Source: JBLNDJ01 sp050261515 (GTDB taxonomy: Bacteria; Acidobacteriota; Terriglobia; Bryobacterales; Bryobacteraceae). Taken from it: DNA of 64,000 nt. Below are positions 16,549 through 25,166 of the stretch, piece after piece; position 1 is the first letter of the stretch; each line of letters begins with the position of its first letter. The translations under genes and the position numbers were made by a program. The stretch is taken from positions 42,948 through 106,947 of the forward strand of contig JBLNDJ010000009.1 of assembly GCA_050261515.1 (NCBI GenBank), written 5' to 3'. Under the pieces are notes generated by a model, which saw nothing but the letters and a program-made list of their open reading frames with translations, made no database searches and was not told the DNA's origin.

Positions 16549-18740
16549 TACGGGCGCTCCCCCGGAGCCGCGGATTTTTCGATCCGGCAGGCCGACACCT
16601 TGAATTCGGGAATCTTGCTGCGCGGGTCGAGCGTGCGATGCGTCAGTTGATTCGCACTGCGCCTGCCGGGCCAATGGTACGGGATGAAAACCGTGTCCGG
16701 CCGTATGGTGCGAACCACCATGGCCTGAAGGAGCATCTGCGCGCGGCGGGAAGTGATCTTCACCCAGTCGCCTGTCGCAATTTCGTGCTGCGCCGCCAGC
16801 CTTGGGTGGATCTCGAGTTTTGGCTCGGGATATTGATCGACCAGCGCCCCGATCCGGCGCGTCTGCGTGCCGGAGAGATACTGGCTCACCACCCGGCCGG
16901 TAGTGAGATACACCGGGAAATCGGCGTCCACCGGATCGCCGCTTTCGCGCCAGGCGAGGCTCATGAAGTGCGCCTTGCCATCCTCGTGAAAGAACCGGCC
17001 GTCCTCGAACAGGCGCGGCGTTCCAGGATGATCGAGCGTTGGGCAAGGCCAGAAGACACCCTGCTGCCGGTCGATTTTTTCGTAGGTAATTCCGTAGTAG
17101 TCGGCGAGGCCCCCCTGGGAAGCCAGCCGCAGCTCCTCGAAGATCTCGCGCGGCTCTCGAAATGGGAAAAAGCTGCCGCTGCCGAGACGGCGCGCCAGAT
17201 CGCAAATGATTTCCGAATCCCGGCGCGCGTTTGCCGGCGGGTCCACTGCCTTTTGAATGTGGATGACGCGCGCCTCCACATTGGCGGTGACGCCTTCCTC
17301 TTCTTCCTGCAAGCTTCCGGCAAGCACGACGTCGGCGTGGGCCGCCGTTTCCGACAGAAAGAAATCGATGACGCCGAAGAACTCCAGCTTCTCCAAAGCT
17401 TCGCGGGTGAAACGGGCCTGGGGGAGCGAAACCAGCGGATTGAAGCAGATCGAGAGCAGCCCCTTGATTTCGCCGGCGTGGATGGCGTTCATGATCTCGA
17501 CCGCGGTGTAGCCCGGTCCCGGCAGTTCGTCGGGAGAAATACCCCAGACGGCGGCGACGTGCCGCCGCGCGGCCGGATCGGTGAGGCTGCGCTGGCCGGG
17601 CAGTTGATCGCACTTCTGCCCATGTTCGCGCCCGCCCTGCCCGTTCCCCTGGCCCGTCACCATGACCGGACCGGCTCCTTCACGCCCGATGTTGCCGGTG
17701 GCCAGCGCGATGGCAATCACTGCCTCGCAATTCTCGACGCCCTTCGATTGGTGCTCCAGCCCGCGCGCGTGCATGAACATCGCACGGCGGGATTCGCCCA
17801 CCAGGTGCGCGGCCTTCTCGATTGCCTCGGGCGCCACGCCGCTGACCTCGGCCGCCCTGCGCGGATTCCACTCCGCGACCGATTCCGCGGTCTTCTCGAA
17901 TCCGCTCGTATGCGCATCGATGAATTCGCGGTCCGTAAGGCCATCGCGGATAATCACGTGCAGCATACCCATCAACAGCGCGAGATCGGTTCCCGGCCGC
18001 ACGGGCAGATACAAATCGGCGTTGCGCGCAATGGGGGTGAATCGTGGATCGGCGACAATCAGCCTGGCTCCGTTGTCGCGGGCCCGCCAGATGTAATCGG
18101 TTGTGATGGGAGCGCACTCACCGATATTGGCGCCGATCGCCATCAGCACTTCGGCTTTTGCAATATCGCTCCAGGGATTCGGCGCCCGATCCACGCCGAA
18201 CGCGCCTTTATAGGCCGTCCCGGCCGATACCATGCACAGGCGGCCGTTATAGTCGATGTGGCGCGTCCGCAGCGCCACGCGCGCGAATTTGCCGAGAAGA
18301 TACGACTTTTCAGTGGTAAGGGACGCGCCGCCGTAGACGGCCACCGAGTCCGGCCCGTACTTCTCCTGGAGTTCGCGCAGCCGCCGGGCTGTGAAGTCGA
18401 GGGCTTCATCCCAGCTCGCGGCGCGAAACCCCGTGTCCGTCCTCATGAGGGGATTCAGGAGACGGTCCGGATGACTGCCCTGCAAGTAGCGCTTCACCCC
18501 TTTCGGGCAAAGCATGCCGTGGTTGAACGGGAAGTCCTCCCAAGGCTCGAATCCAATTACGGAGTTGCCGCGGACTTTCAACTGAATGCCGCACTGCTGG
18601 CCGCAGAAGCAGCAATGCGTCTTGACCAGCTTCTCGTCTCCCTCATGCGATCGCGCCTGCCATCCGCCCGGCGGATTGTAGTTGAGATGGGGACCAAACT
18701 GGTGCTGCAATTCGCGCAAATCCGCCGGAGCTTTAGCCAC
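16548..18740 (-). CDS. Molybdopterin oxidoreductase, NarB/NasA-type nitrate reductase catalytic subunit (putative)
   Basis: A 730-residue Mo-bis-MGD enzyme. The N-terminal [4Fe-4S] motif is C-C-F-C-G-Q-Q-C with the last cysteine in L-C-P-K-G. The cysteine in N-G-R-L-C-M fits the Mo ligand of the Nap/Nas/FDH-N group. The C-terminal MGD-binding domain begins near P-V-Y-L-T-T-G-R. There is no Tat signal, so the enzyme is probably cytoplasmic, as in assimilatory NarB/NasA. The NarK-type transporter upstream supports nitrate as substrate. Odd points: it sits with Fe-S, Rieske and cytochrome b subunits rather than a nitrite reductase, and no NarJ-like chaperone is seen. A related oxyanion substrate cannot be excluded. 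Confidence 0.85.
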   Translation of the reverse strand: MAKAPADLRELQHQFGPHLNYNPPGGWQARSHEGDEKLVKTHCCFCGQQCGIQLKVRGNSVIGFEPWEDFPFNHGMLCPKGVKRYLQGSHPDRLLNPLMRTDTGFRAASWDEALDFTARRLRELQEKYGPDSVAVYGGASLTTEKSYLLGKFARVALRTRHIDYNGRLCMVSAGTAYKGAFGVDRAPNPWSDIAKAEVLMAIGANIGECAPITTDYIWRARDNGARLIVADPRFTPIARNADLYLPVRPGTDLALLMGMLHVIIRDGLTDREFIDAHTSGFEKTAESVAEWNPRRAAEVSGVAPEAIEKAAHLVGESRRAMFMHARGLEHQSKGVENCEAVIAIALATGNIGREGAGPVMVTGQGNGQGGREHGQKCDQLPGQRSLTDPAARRHVAAVWGISPDELPGPGYTAVEIMNAIHAGEIKGLLSICFNPLVSLPQARFTREALEKLEFFGVIDFFLSETAAHADVVLAGSLQEEEEGVTANVEARVIHIQKAVDPPANARRDSEIICDLARRLGSGSFFPFREPREIFEELRLASQGGLADYYGITYEKIDRQQGVFWPCPTLDHPGTPRLFEDGRFFHEDGKAHFMSLAWRESGDPVDADFPVYLTTGRVVSQYLSGTQTRRIGALVDQYPEPKLEIHPRLAAQHEIATGDWVKITSRRAQMLLQAMVVRTIRPDTVFIPYHWPGRRSANQLTHRTLDPRSKIPEFKVSACRIEKSAAPGERP

Positions 18741-20952
18741 GGGATTCCCCCTTTATGCGAAGCTGCGCCGCGGAAAGCGATTTTCGCTTGCACGCCGGAC
18801 ACAGCGCCTGCCAGTGGCCGGCCGGTCCCGGAATCGCGTAGTCGAACCCAAGCTGCGGGAGGATCGTCCGCAGGTCATCGATGTGCATCTTCGAAGCGAA
18901 CCGTTCTCCGCAGCGGGTGCAGATGGCGCCGGGGTCGTCGAGACCCGCTTCCTCGTAAAGTTTGACGCCGAGTTGCGCGGGCCGTTGAAAGATGTGGAAG
19001 AACTTGCCGAAGGGCAAGAAGAGCAGAGCGGCTATCACCGTGATGGCGTGGACGATGGCGAGAAAACTGTATGCCGAGCCGCGCAGCCACACCTGCGACA
19101 CGGTCAGAGCGAGCCCCGTGACCGAGATCGCGAACAGCAGGATGATCGGCAGAAAATCCATGCCGAACTGCTGGAGCGTGCGCGCGCCTTGGTCGGTCAT
19201 GCGCCGCCATAGAGAAAGCGCAATGCCTGCCAGGACCAAAACAGCCGAGATGTCCAGGCCGTGGAACAGCAGATCGGCTGTGAGCGTGTGCAATCGAAAG
19301 GTTCCCATCGGAAAGCCGAACAGGTAGGTGATGTAGGTGAGCTGGTCTCCGGGCAATGTCCGGAAATGAATCCAGCCGAAAACCAGGGGGAAAGTGATCG
19401 CCACCGCCAGCAGGCATCCCCAGAACAGGCACTGGTGCATCCACCAGCGCAACCGGGAACGCTTCGCGATGAATCGCTGCGCAGCCAGGTTGGTGACGGC
19501 GAGCGCCAGGAGCCGGCCCAGGCTGCCAAGTATGCCTCGTTTGCGACACAGTTCCCAGCCGCGGTCCCAGTACACGCGGGTGGGAGGCTTCTCCAGCCAG
19601 ACGTTGTAGTGGTATACGACTCCCCAGGTCGCGAAGACCACGGCGAAAGTATAGATCACCAGCGCCGGATCGAAATTCTGCAAGTTACGTGAGCCGACCA
19701 CAATTGCGGCTACCAGAAGGGCGGTCCAGAGTGTCGCCCAGGAACCGGCGCGCACGCGGCCGGCGGTCCGGCGGAGGTTCGCGGGAAGAGCGATGTCGAG
19801 ATCCTGCTGCCTCGGCACGAACACGCGATGATTGGCCCACCACAATGCCAGCGCCACGGCGGCCATGAGGGCGAATGCGGGCCAGAGGGTCCCGGTGCGG
19901 CTGCGAAAGAACGCCAGCAGGAGCGGCGGAAAGAACCCGCCGAGACCTCCCATCGCGCCCACCAGTCCTGTGACGGTTCCGGTCTGGTTCGGGAAATACT
20001 GCGGCACGAGTTTGAAAACAGCACCATTACCAAGGCCGAGCAATGCCGCGCAGCCAAGAGCGCCGACCGTAAAGGGAATGATGGACGGCCAGGAGAGCAG
20101 CACCGCGAAGGGAGCTACGCCCAGGAAGACAGCAGACAAGACCCGCGCGCCGCCGATCCGGTCCGAAAGCCATCCACCCGCGGGGCGAAGTAACGTGGCC
20201 AGCACCACAAACCCGGCGGTCCGAAAACCGGCATCGGCAGGCGACAGGTGAAACTCGTCTTTGAGGAGCGTCGGAAGGTAAATCGAAAAAGCGACGAAGC
20301 CGCCGAAGGTCAGGAAGTAGAAGGCGGACAGGAGCCACGAGAGCTTCTCTCGCGCCAGAACCGCCGCCATCGCGCCGAGTCCTTTTCGCTGCGTGCCGGC
20401 GGGGACCGAAGCGTCGCGCGCCAGAACGCTGAACGCGATCGCCCAAACCACAAGGAGTGCGGCCACACCTTGATAGACCCACGCCAGGCCTATATGGGCC
20501 GCAATCACGGGGCCGAGAAAAACAGCGGCGGACTGGCCGATATTGCCAAGCCCGTAAATACCCAACGCGCTGCCCTGCTCCCGCGGAGGCGTCCAGCTCG
20601 AAACGTATCCAACCCCGACCGCGAACGAGGAGCCGGCGAGACCGAGAAGGAAAGCGACCGCCAGCAATCCCGAGAAGGAAGTCTGCCGGGGCGCCGCCCA
20701 CACGGGAACCGCCGCCACGGCCATCAGGAGCGAGAACACTGTGCGGCCGCCGAAACGGTCTGTGAGAATCCCCATTGGAATTCGAGCCAGTGAACCCAGG
20801 AGCACGGGGACCGCGACCAGCAGCGCGGTTTCGGACTGCGTGAGACGATAGACGTCCCGAAACTGGGTAGCAAAGGCGCCGATCAGACCCCAGGCTGCGA
20901 AACACACTGTGAAGGAAACGGTGCCTAACAGGACATGCCGCCGATTGGTCAT
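18733..20952 (-). CDS. NarK-type nitrate/nitrite transporter fused to a NarI-like cytochrome b domain with zinc-ribbon tail
   Basis: A 739-residue fusion. Residues 1 to about 400 are a 12-helix major facilitator with the nitrate/nitrite porter signatures F-A-V-G-V-G-Y-V-S-S-W and G-L-G-N-G-A-V-F-K-L-V-P. Residues about 420-670 add further helices with histidines suited to haem b (W-M-H-Q-C, L-H-T-L-T-A-D, V-H-A-I-T-V and P-F-G-K-F-F-H-I-F, the last like NarI). The tail has two C-x2-C pairs (C-T-R-C and C-P-A-C), probably a zinc ribbon. ATG 20952 has a GGAG site. The stop overlaps the catalytic-subunit gene by 8 bases. It would couple nitrate uptake to quinol oxidation; that coupling is inference. 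Confidence 0.85.
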   Translation of the reverse strand: MTNRRHVLLGTVSFTVCFAAWGLIGAFATQFRDVYRLTQSETALLVAVPVLLGSLARIPMGILTDRFGGRTVFSLLMAVAAVPVWAAPRQTSFSGLLAVAFLLGLAGSSFAVGVGYVSSWTPPREQGSALGIYGLGNIGQSAAVFLGPVIAAHIGLAWVYQGVAALLVVWAIAFSVLARDASVPAGTQRKGLGAMAAVLAREKLSWLLSAFYFLTFGGFVAFSIYLPTLLKDEFHLSPADAGFRTAGFVVLATLLRPAGGWLSDRIGGARVLSAVFLGVAPFAVLLSWPSIIPFTVGALGCAALLGLGNGAVFKLVPQYFPNQTGTVTGLVGAMGGLGGFFPPLLLAFFRSRTGTLWPAFALMAAVALALWWANHRVFVPRQQDLDIALPANLRRTAGRVRAGSWATLWTALLVAAIVVGSRNLQNFDPALVIYTFAVVFATWGVVYHYNVWLEKPPTRVYWDRGWELCRKRGILGSLGRLLALAVTNLAAQRFIAKRSRLRWWMHQCLFWGCLLAVAITFPLVFGWIHFRTLPGDQLTYITYLFGFPMGTFRLHTLTADLLFHGLDISAVLVLAGIALSLWRRMTDQGARTLQQFGMDFLPIILLFAISVTGLALTVSQVWLRGSAYSFLAIVHAITVIAALLFLPFGKFFHIFQRPAQLGVKLYEEAGLDDPGAICTRCGERFASKMHIDDLRTILPQLGFDYAIPGPAGHWQALCPACKRKSLSAAQLRIKGESRG

Positions 20953-20989
20953 CCCCGCTCCAGTATCGTTTGATATTGAGTTTATCGAA

Positions 20990-21003
20990 GTGACTGAAGT
21001 CAC
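20990..21003 (-). promoter_or_regulatory. GTGAC-N4-GTCAC palindrome, narK-fusion side
   Basis: Perfect inverted repeat GTGAC-TGAA-GTCAC in the divergent region. It is spaced 32 bases centre to centre (about three helical turns) from a second identical-arm box. A GATACT hexamer (20967-20962 on the minus strand) lies at class II distance, but it would leave only a 3-base leader, so the role of this box for the minus operon is less clear. Confidence 0.5.
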
Positions 21004-21021
21004 GCGCTCTTTTTCCCGGTC

Positions 21022-21035
21022 GTGACGGGGGTCAC
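21022..21035 (+). promoter_or_regulatory. GTGAC-N4-GTCAC palindrome, radical SAM side
   Basis: Perfect inverted repeat GTGAC-GGGG-GTCAC. Its centre (21028.5) is 41.5 bases before a predicted start at 21070, with TACGTT at 21058-21063 in the -10 position. The radical SAM gene starts at 21081. Confidence 0.58.
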
Positions 21036-21080
21036 TGACCAGCCTCCCGTTCACGGGTACGTTGAGAGTAGCGGTGACGG

Positions 21081-22169
21081 ATGAAGAACTTCGACGAAGC
21101 GCCTTTTCTCGTGATCTGGGAGCTCACGCAGGCCTGCGACCTCGCATGTGTGCACTGCCGCGCCTGCGCAATCGCGAGCCGGAACCCGTTGGAGCTGAGC
21201 ACAGAAGAGGGTTTCCGGCTTCTCGAAGAAATTCGAGCCTTCGGCGATCCGTTGATGGTCTTTACCGGAGGAGATCCGCTGAAACGGCCCGACCTGTTCC
21301 GGCTACTGCAAAAGAGCGTGCAGGTTGGTTTACGCACCACAGTGACTCCCAGCGCCACTCCCCTGCTTACCGGGGAGGCGATCGACAGATTTCGGGAATG
21401 CGGTGTGGCCCGCATGGCGATCAGCCTGGATGGTCCGGACGCCGCCGCCCATGACGGCTTTCGCCAGGTGGACGGCTCCTTCGAGCGAACCCTGCAAGCG
21501 CTCCGGCACGCGCAGGAAATCGGCCTTCCCACCCAGATCAACACGACGGTCACCCGCCACAACATGTCCCGGCTGGCGGAGATTGCCGGGCTGGTCGAAA
21601 AGTACGGAGCGAAACTGTGGAGCGTTTTCTTCCTCGTCCCTACCGGCCGGGCGTCGGCTTCGCAGGACCTTACAGCCGAAGCATACGAGCAGGTTTTCGA
21701 CTTTCTCTGGCAGATATCCAAAACCGCGGCCTTCGATATCAAGACCACGGAGGCGCAACACTATCGCCGGTACGCGGCGCAGCGGCGCAAAGCCGAAGGA
21801 AACGGGGGCGCGAAACGTCCGGCGCCGCCGGAGATCATTCAACGCCAGGCCGGGATCAACGATGGGAAAGGGTTTGTTTTCGTCTCCCACACCGGCGATA
21901 TCTACCCGAGCGGTTTCCTGCCCATTGCCGCGGGCAATGTGCGGCGCGACTCTCTCAAAGCCGTATACCGGGACTCGCCCCTGTTCCGCACCCTGCGTGA
22001 CGCCGGCAATCTGGGCGGCAAATGCGGCGACTGCGAATACCGGAATCTTTGCGGCGGCTCCCGATCGCGCGCCTATGCGCTGACCGGCGATTACCTGGCC
22101 GAAGAGCCCCGGTGTATTTATCAGCCACGCCAAGCGAAGCGGAGACCGGCGGTTCCGGCAGTGCGCTAG
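21081..22169 (+). CDS. Radical SAM/SPASM-domain protein
   Basis: A 362-residue radical S-adenosylmethionine enzyme. The [4Fe-4S] motif is C-D-L-A-C-V-H-C near residue 19, followed by F-T-G-G-D-P-L. A C-terminal SPASM-type cysteine set is C-G-D-C-E-Y-R-N-L-C-G-G with a late cysteine in P-R-C-I-Y. The sequence resembles the TIGR04053 group and, more distantly, the haem d1/haem synthesis enzymes NirJ and AhbC/AhbD. It is divergent from the reductase operon, shares its paired operators, and is followed by the Crp/Fnr gene. A role in maturing a cofactor of the reductase is possible but unproven. Confidence 0.88.
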   Translation: MKNFDEAPFLVIWELTQACDLACVHCRACAIASRNPLELSTEEGFRLLEEIRAFGDPLMVFTGGDPLKRPDLFRLLQKSVQVGLRTTVTPSATPLLTGEAIDRFRECGVARMAISLDGPDAAAHDGFRQVDGSFERTLQALRHAQEIGLPTQINTTVTRHNMSRLAEIAGLVEKYGAKLWSVFFLVPTGRASASQDLTAEAYEQVFDFLWQISKTAAFDIKTTEAQHYRRYAAQRRKAEGNGGAKRPAPPEIIQRQAGINDGKGFVFVSHTGDIYPSGFLPIAAGNVRRDSLKAVYRDSPLFRTLRDAGNLGGKCGDCEYRNLCGGSRSRAYALTGDYLAEEPRCIYQPRQAKRRPAVPAVR

Positions 22170-22222
22170 CCGGGCGGACGGCCCATCCTGTATCTTCAGA
22201 GAGCGGGTTATTGGTATAAAGC

Positions 22223-22900
22223 ATGAACTCCAGAATCGCGGCACTCTCCCAGATCGCCTTGTTCGCGACTCTCAGTGAAAGCGAATTTCAGGCATTGGCG
22301 CAGAAAGCCGTGGAAAAGCGCTTCGATGCCGGGGAAATGCTCTTTTGGGAAGGCGAACCTTGCGCCGGCATCTATCTCATTATTGAGGGTAGCGTTAAGT
22401 TCTTTCGAACATCTTCGGGCGGGCGTGAAGTGATGTTGTCGATCGAGACGGCGCCGGCGACGGTTGCCGAGCTGCCGCTGTTCGACGGCGGCGCATACCC
22501 GGCCTCGGTCCGCGCGGTCGAACCTGTGTTGACGCTATTTATCAACAAGAACGACTTCCAGCAGTTCTGCCGGCAAAACCCGGATGTCGCACTGAAAATA
22601 CTGGCGGTAGTCGGCGGGAGGTTGCGCCATCTGGTCGGCCTGGTCGAATCGATGACATTCGGCAGCGTCACGCAGAGAGTGGCCCGCATGCTTCTGGACG
22701 CATCGGCAGCGGCCGGATCGGACACCTTCGACCTCACCGCAACTCATCAGGAGCTTGCTTCCCGGCTGGGCACGGTTCGTGAAGTGATTTCTCGCAACCT
22801 GAGCCGGTTTCGGGCCCAAGGCCTCATCTCAATTCAAGGGCGCCAGGTGCAGATTTTGAACCGTGCCGGCCTGCAACAGGAGGTCGAGGCTCCGGGGTAG
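22223..22900 (+). CDS. Crp/Fnr-family transcriptional regulator
   Basis: A 225-residue regulator: cyclic-nucleotide-like sensor domain (residues 10-125, with G-E-M-L-F-W-E-G-E and I-I-E-G-S-V-K), long dimer helix, and winged HTH. The recognition helix reads T-V-R-E-V-I-S-R: it keeps the R-E-x3-R residues with which CRP reads GTGA and has the serine of Fnr. There is no N-terminal cysteine cluster, so it is not an Fnr-type Fe-S sensor; a haem-based NO sensor like Dnr is possible. It is the best candidate to bind the four GTGAC-N4-GTCAC boxes. No clear ribosome site precedes ATG 22223; TATAAA lies just upstream. Confidence 0.93.
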   Translation: MNSRIAALSQIALFATLSESEFQALAQKAVEKRFDAGEMLFWEGEPCAGIYLIIEGSVKFFRTSSGGREVMLSIETAPATVAELPLFDGGAYPASVRAVEPVLTLFINKNDFQQFCRQNPDVALKILAVVGGRLRHLVGLVESMTFGSVTQRVARMLLDASAAAGSDTFDLTATHQELASRLGTVREVISRNLSRFRAQGLISIQGRQVQILNRAGLQQEVEAPG

Positions 22901-23084
22901 CCCATACCCGCGCAAAGCCACAAACTGGCTATATACCTTCTTTTCAGTGCCGATTCGCGGCAGGGTGCGCCTTTTGAGGCACTAATCAGCCGTCCCTGCC
23001 TGCAAAGGTCCTTGAATCCTAGCGTTTGCGGCGGCCCGTTAATTGCGGGTAATTTGCCGAACGAAAAACGACAGGGAGGTAGCG

Positions 23085-23429
23085 ATGGAAATCGTGGTCC
23101 GCACTCGCCATATCGGCTGGAACGAGGAACTGAAGCGGCAGGTTGAACGCAGCATCGAATTCGCTGTTGACCGCCACAGGAGCCGGGTAGACCGGATCTC
23201 GGTGTACCTGAGCGACGTGAACGGTCCACGGGGTGGCAACGACAAGCTCTGCCAGATCACAGCCGATATCCGCGGCGCACGAACGGTGCTGATTCTGGAG
23301 AGGGGCGATGACCTTCTGAGCGTCGTCGGCAGAGCGGCGAGGCGGCTCGGTTATCGGATCGGCCGGCACATGCACCGGCAGCAGATCCCTGATCAGCGCC
23401 AGCATCGTGCTACGATTCGAACCGCATAG
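23085..23429 (+). CDS. Short HPF/RaiA-type ribosome-associated protein
   Basis: A 114-residue member of the hibernation-promoting factor / sigma-54 modulation family. It begins M-E-I-V-V-R-T-R-H, has V-D-R-I-S-V-Y-L-S-D-V-N-G-P-R-G-G and the basic helix A-A-R-R-L-G-Y-R-I-G-R. Such proteins bind the 30S subunit and pause ribosomes when energy is low. ATG 23085 is chosen over an upstream TTG because GGGAGGT lies just before it. The short form lacks the C-terminal dimerisation domain of long HPF. Its place after the Crp/Fnr gene suggests an energy-limitation response. Confidence 0.78.
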   Translation: MEIVVRTRHIGWNEELKRQVERSIEFAVDRHRSRVDRISVYLSDVNGPRGGNDKLCQITADIRGARTVLILERGDDLLSVVGRAARRLGYRIGRHMHRQQIPDQRQHRATIRTA

Positions 23430-23483
23430 GCGCAAAGTTCCCGAGCAACCTGCGTTGACTGGTTCCCGGGCTTCGAACCGACG

Positions 23484-25166
23484 ATGCACAACCTCAGCAT
23501 CCTTGTAACATTCGCAGGCGGCCTGGCCGCAGCGTTGGTCCTCGGCTTCCTTGCCCACCGGCTGAAGGTGGCTCCTATCGTGGGCTACCTTCTGGCCGGT
23601 ATTGTAGTCGGGCCGTTCACGCCGGGCTTCGTCGCAAATCGCGCTGTCGCCGAGCAGTTCGCCGAGATCGGTGTGATCCTGCTGCTGTTCGGCATCGGGC
23701 TTCGCTTTCACCTCCGCGAAATGATTGCGATGTGGCGCATTGTTGTGCCCGGCGCGCTCATACAGAGCACCATGTCCACGGTAGCGCTGGCCCTGCTGCT
23801 GCACCTGCTGGGCTGGACCTGGACCGCGGGCATCATCCTGGGAATGGCAATCTCGGTAGCCAGCACGGTCGTAATGGCTCTGGTGCTCTCCGAGCGGCAT
23901 GATCTGCACACCCGCATCGGTTACATTGCCATCGGCTGGACCGTGGTGGAGGATCTTCTGACGGTGGCGATGCTGCTGCTCCTGCCGATCCTGTTCACCA
24001 ACGGTGTAGAAGCCGGCCAGAGCGTCGGAGTTGCTCTGGGGGTGGCCGGCCTGAAGGTCGCCAGCCTCGTAGGGGTCGTGGTAGTGCTCGGCCGCTGGGT
24101 TATCCCCGGAGCGCTGGAGCGCATCGAGAAGACACGCTCACGAGAGCTATTTACGCTCGCGGTGCTGGTCCTCGCCATCGGAATCGCTGTCGGTTCGGCC
24201 GTGGTTTTCGGAGTATCCATGGCGCTGGGCGCCTTTCTGGCCGGGCTGGCGGTGGGGCGCTCCGAATTCGCGGCCCGCGCGGCCAGCGACGCTGTACCCA
24301 TGCGCGACGCTTTCGCGGTGCTCTTCTTCGTCTCGGTCGGTATGCTGTTCGACCCGCTCAGCCTCATTAACGCCCCATTGCCCGTCACGATGGTGCTGCT
24401 GGTGGTTGTCGTTATCAAACCCCTTGCCGCGCTGCTGACTGTGCGCATTCTCGGCGAACCTCTTTCGACGGCGATCCCGGTCGGCGCGGCTTTCTCGCAA
24501 GTTGGCGAATTCAGCTTCGTCCTCGGCGCGCTCGCTCGCGAACTCGGGTTGATCAGCGATATCGGATGGAACGCGCTGGTGGCTGCGTCCATCATCTCGA
24601 TCGTCCTGAATCCGTCAATCTATCGCTGGGCCCGCCGCCTGTCGTCAGCACCAGCCAGCCTCAGCAGGGTGGCTGCAAACCCTCTTCCGAAACCCGATCC
24701 CAAGCGATGCATTCTGGTCGGCTATGGTCCGGTCGGAAAAATCGTGCGCCGGCTTCTGGAGGACCGCGGCGCGAAAATCACAGTGATCGACCTGAACCTG
24801 GACACCGTGCGGAAATTGCGAGCGGAGGGCGTCAAAGCGATCTATGGCGACGTTCTGCGGCCGGGAACCCTTGACGAAGCGGGCATAGACACGGCCGGAA
24901 GCCTCATTCTGAGCGCCGATATTGAGGACGCCGCTGAGATCATCAGGCAATCGCGGCTCATCAACCCCGCCCTTCGCGTTCTTGTGCGCTGCTCTCACCT
25001 CCGAGATGCCGCCGCGCTCCGGCGTGTCGGCGCCGATGTCGTCGCCGCCGGCGAAGCCGAGGTAGGGGTGGCCCTGGCCGAGGCCGTGACATCCGGGGAC
25101 CGGATTGACGTTGGGGAAGTGGCCGAACGGCGGGAAGCCATTCGAACCCGGCTCTACAACGGCTGA
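23484..25166 (+). CDS. Kef/CPA2-type cation:proton antiporter with RCK (TrkA-N) domain
   Basis: A 560-residue membrane protein. The first 390 residues form about 12 helices of the monovalent cation:proton antiporter-2 family (L-L-A-G-I-V-V-G-P, the F-G-I-G-L motif, and G-A-F-L-A-G-L-A-V-G). A cytoplasmic Rossmann RCK/TrkA-N domain follows (I-L-V-G-Y-G-P-V-G-K-I-V, then V-I-D-L-N near residue 430, and Y-G-D). This YbaL/KefB-like design exports K+ in exchange for H+ under NADH or thiol control. It may help pH and electrophile defence. It follows the HPF gene by 54 bases. Confidence 0.92.
   Translation: MHNLSILVTFAGGLAAALVLGFLAHRLKVAPIVGYLLAGIVVGPFTPGFVANRAVAEQFAEIGVILLLFGIGLRFHLREMIAMWRIVVPGALIQSTMSTVALALLLHLLGWTWTAGIILGMAISVASTVVMALVLSERHDLHTRIGYIAIGWTVVEDLLTVAMLLLLPILFTNGVEAGQSVGVALGVAGLKVASLVGVVVVLGRWVIPGALERIEKTRSRELFTLAVLVLAIGIAVGSAVVFGVSMALGAFLAGLAVGRSEFAARAASDAVPMRDAFAVLFFVSVGMLFDPLSLINAPLPVTMVLLVVVVIKPLAALLTVRILGEPLSTAIPVGAAFSQVGEFSFVLGALARELGLISDIGWNALVAASIISIVLNPSIYRWARRLSSAPASLSRVAANPLPKPDPKRCILVGYGPVGKIVRRLLEDRGAKITVIDLNLDTVRKLRAEGVKAIYGDVLRPGTLDEAGIDTAGSLILSADIEDAAEIIRQSRLINPALRVLVRCSHLRDAAALRRVGADVVAAGEAEVGVALAEAVTSGDRIDVGEVAERREAIRTRLYNG

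Noticed and set aside
16638..18965. 775-codon plus-strand open frame
   Set aside because: It is a shadow of the molybdopterin reductase gene; no domain was recognised in its translation.
22223..22900. Fnr-type oxygen sensor
   Set aside because: There is no N-terminal cysteine cluster; only two cysteines are present, both inside the sensor fold.
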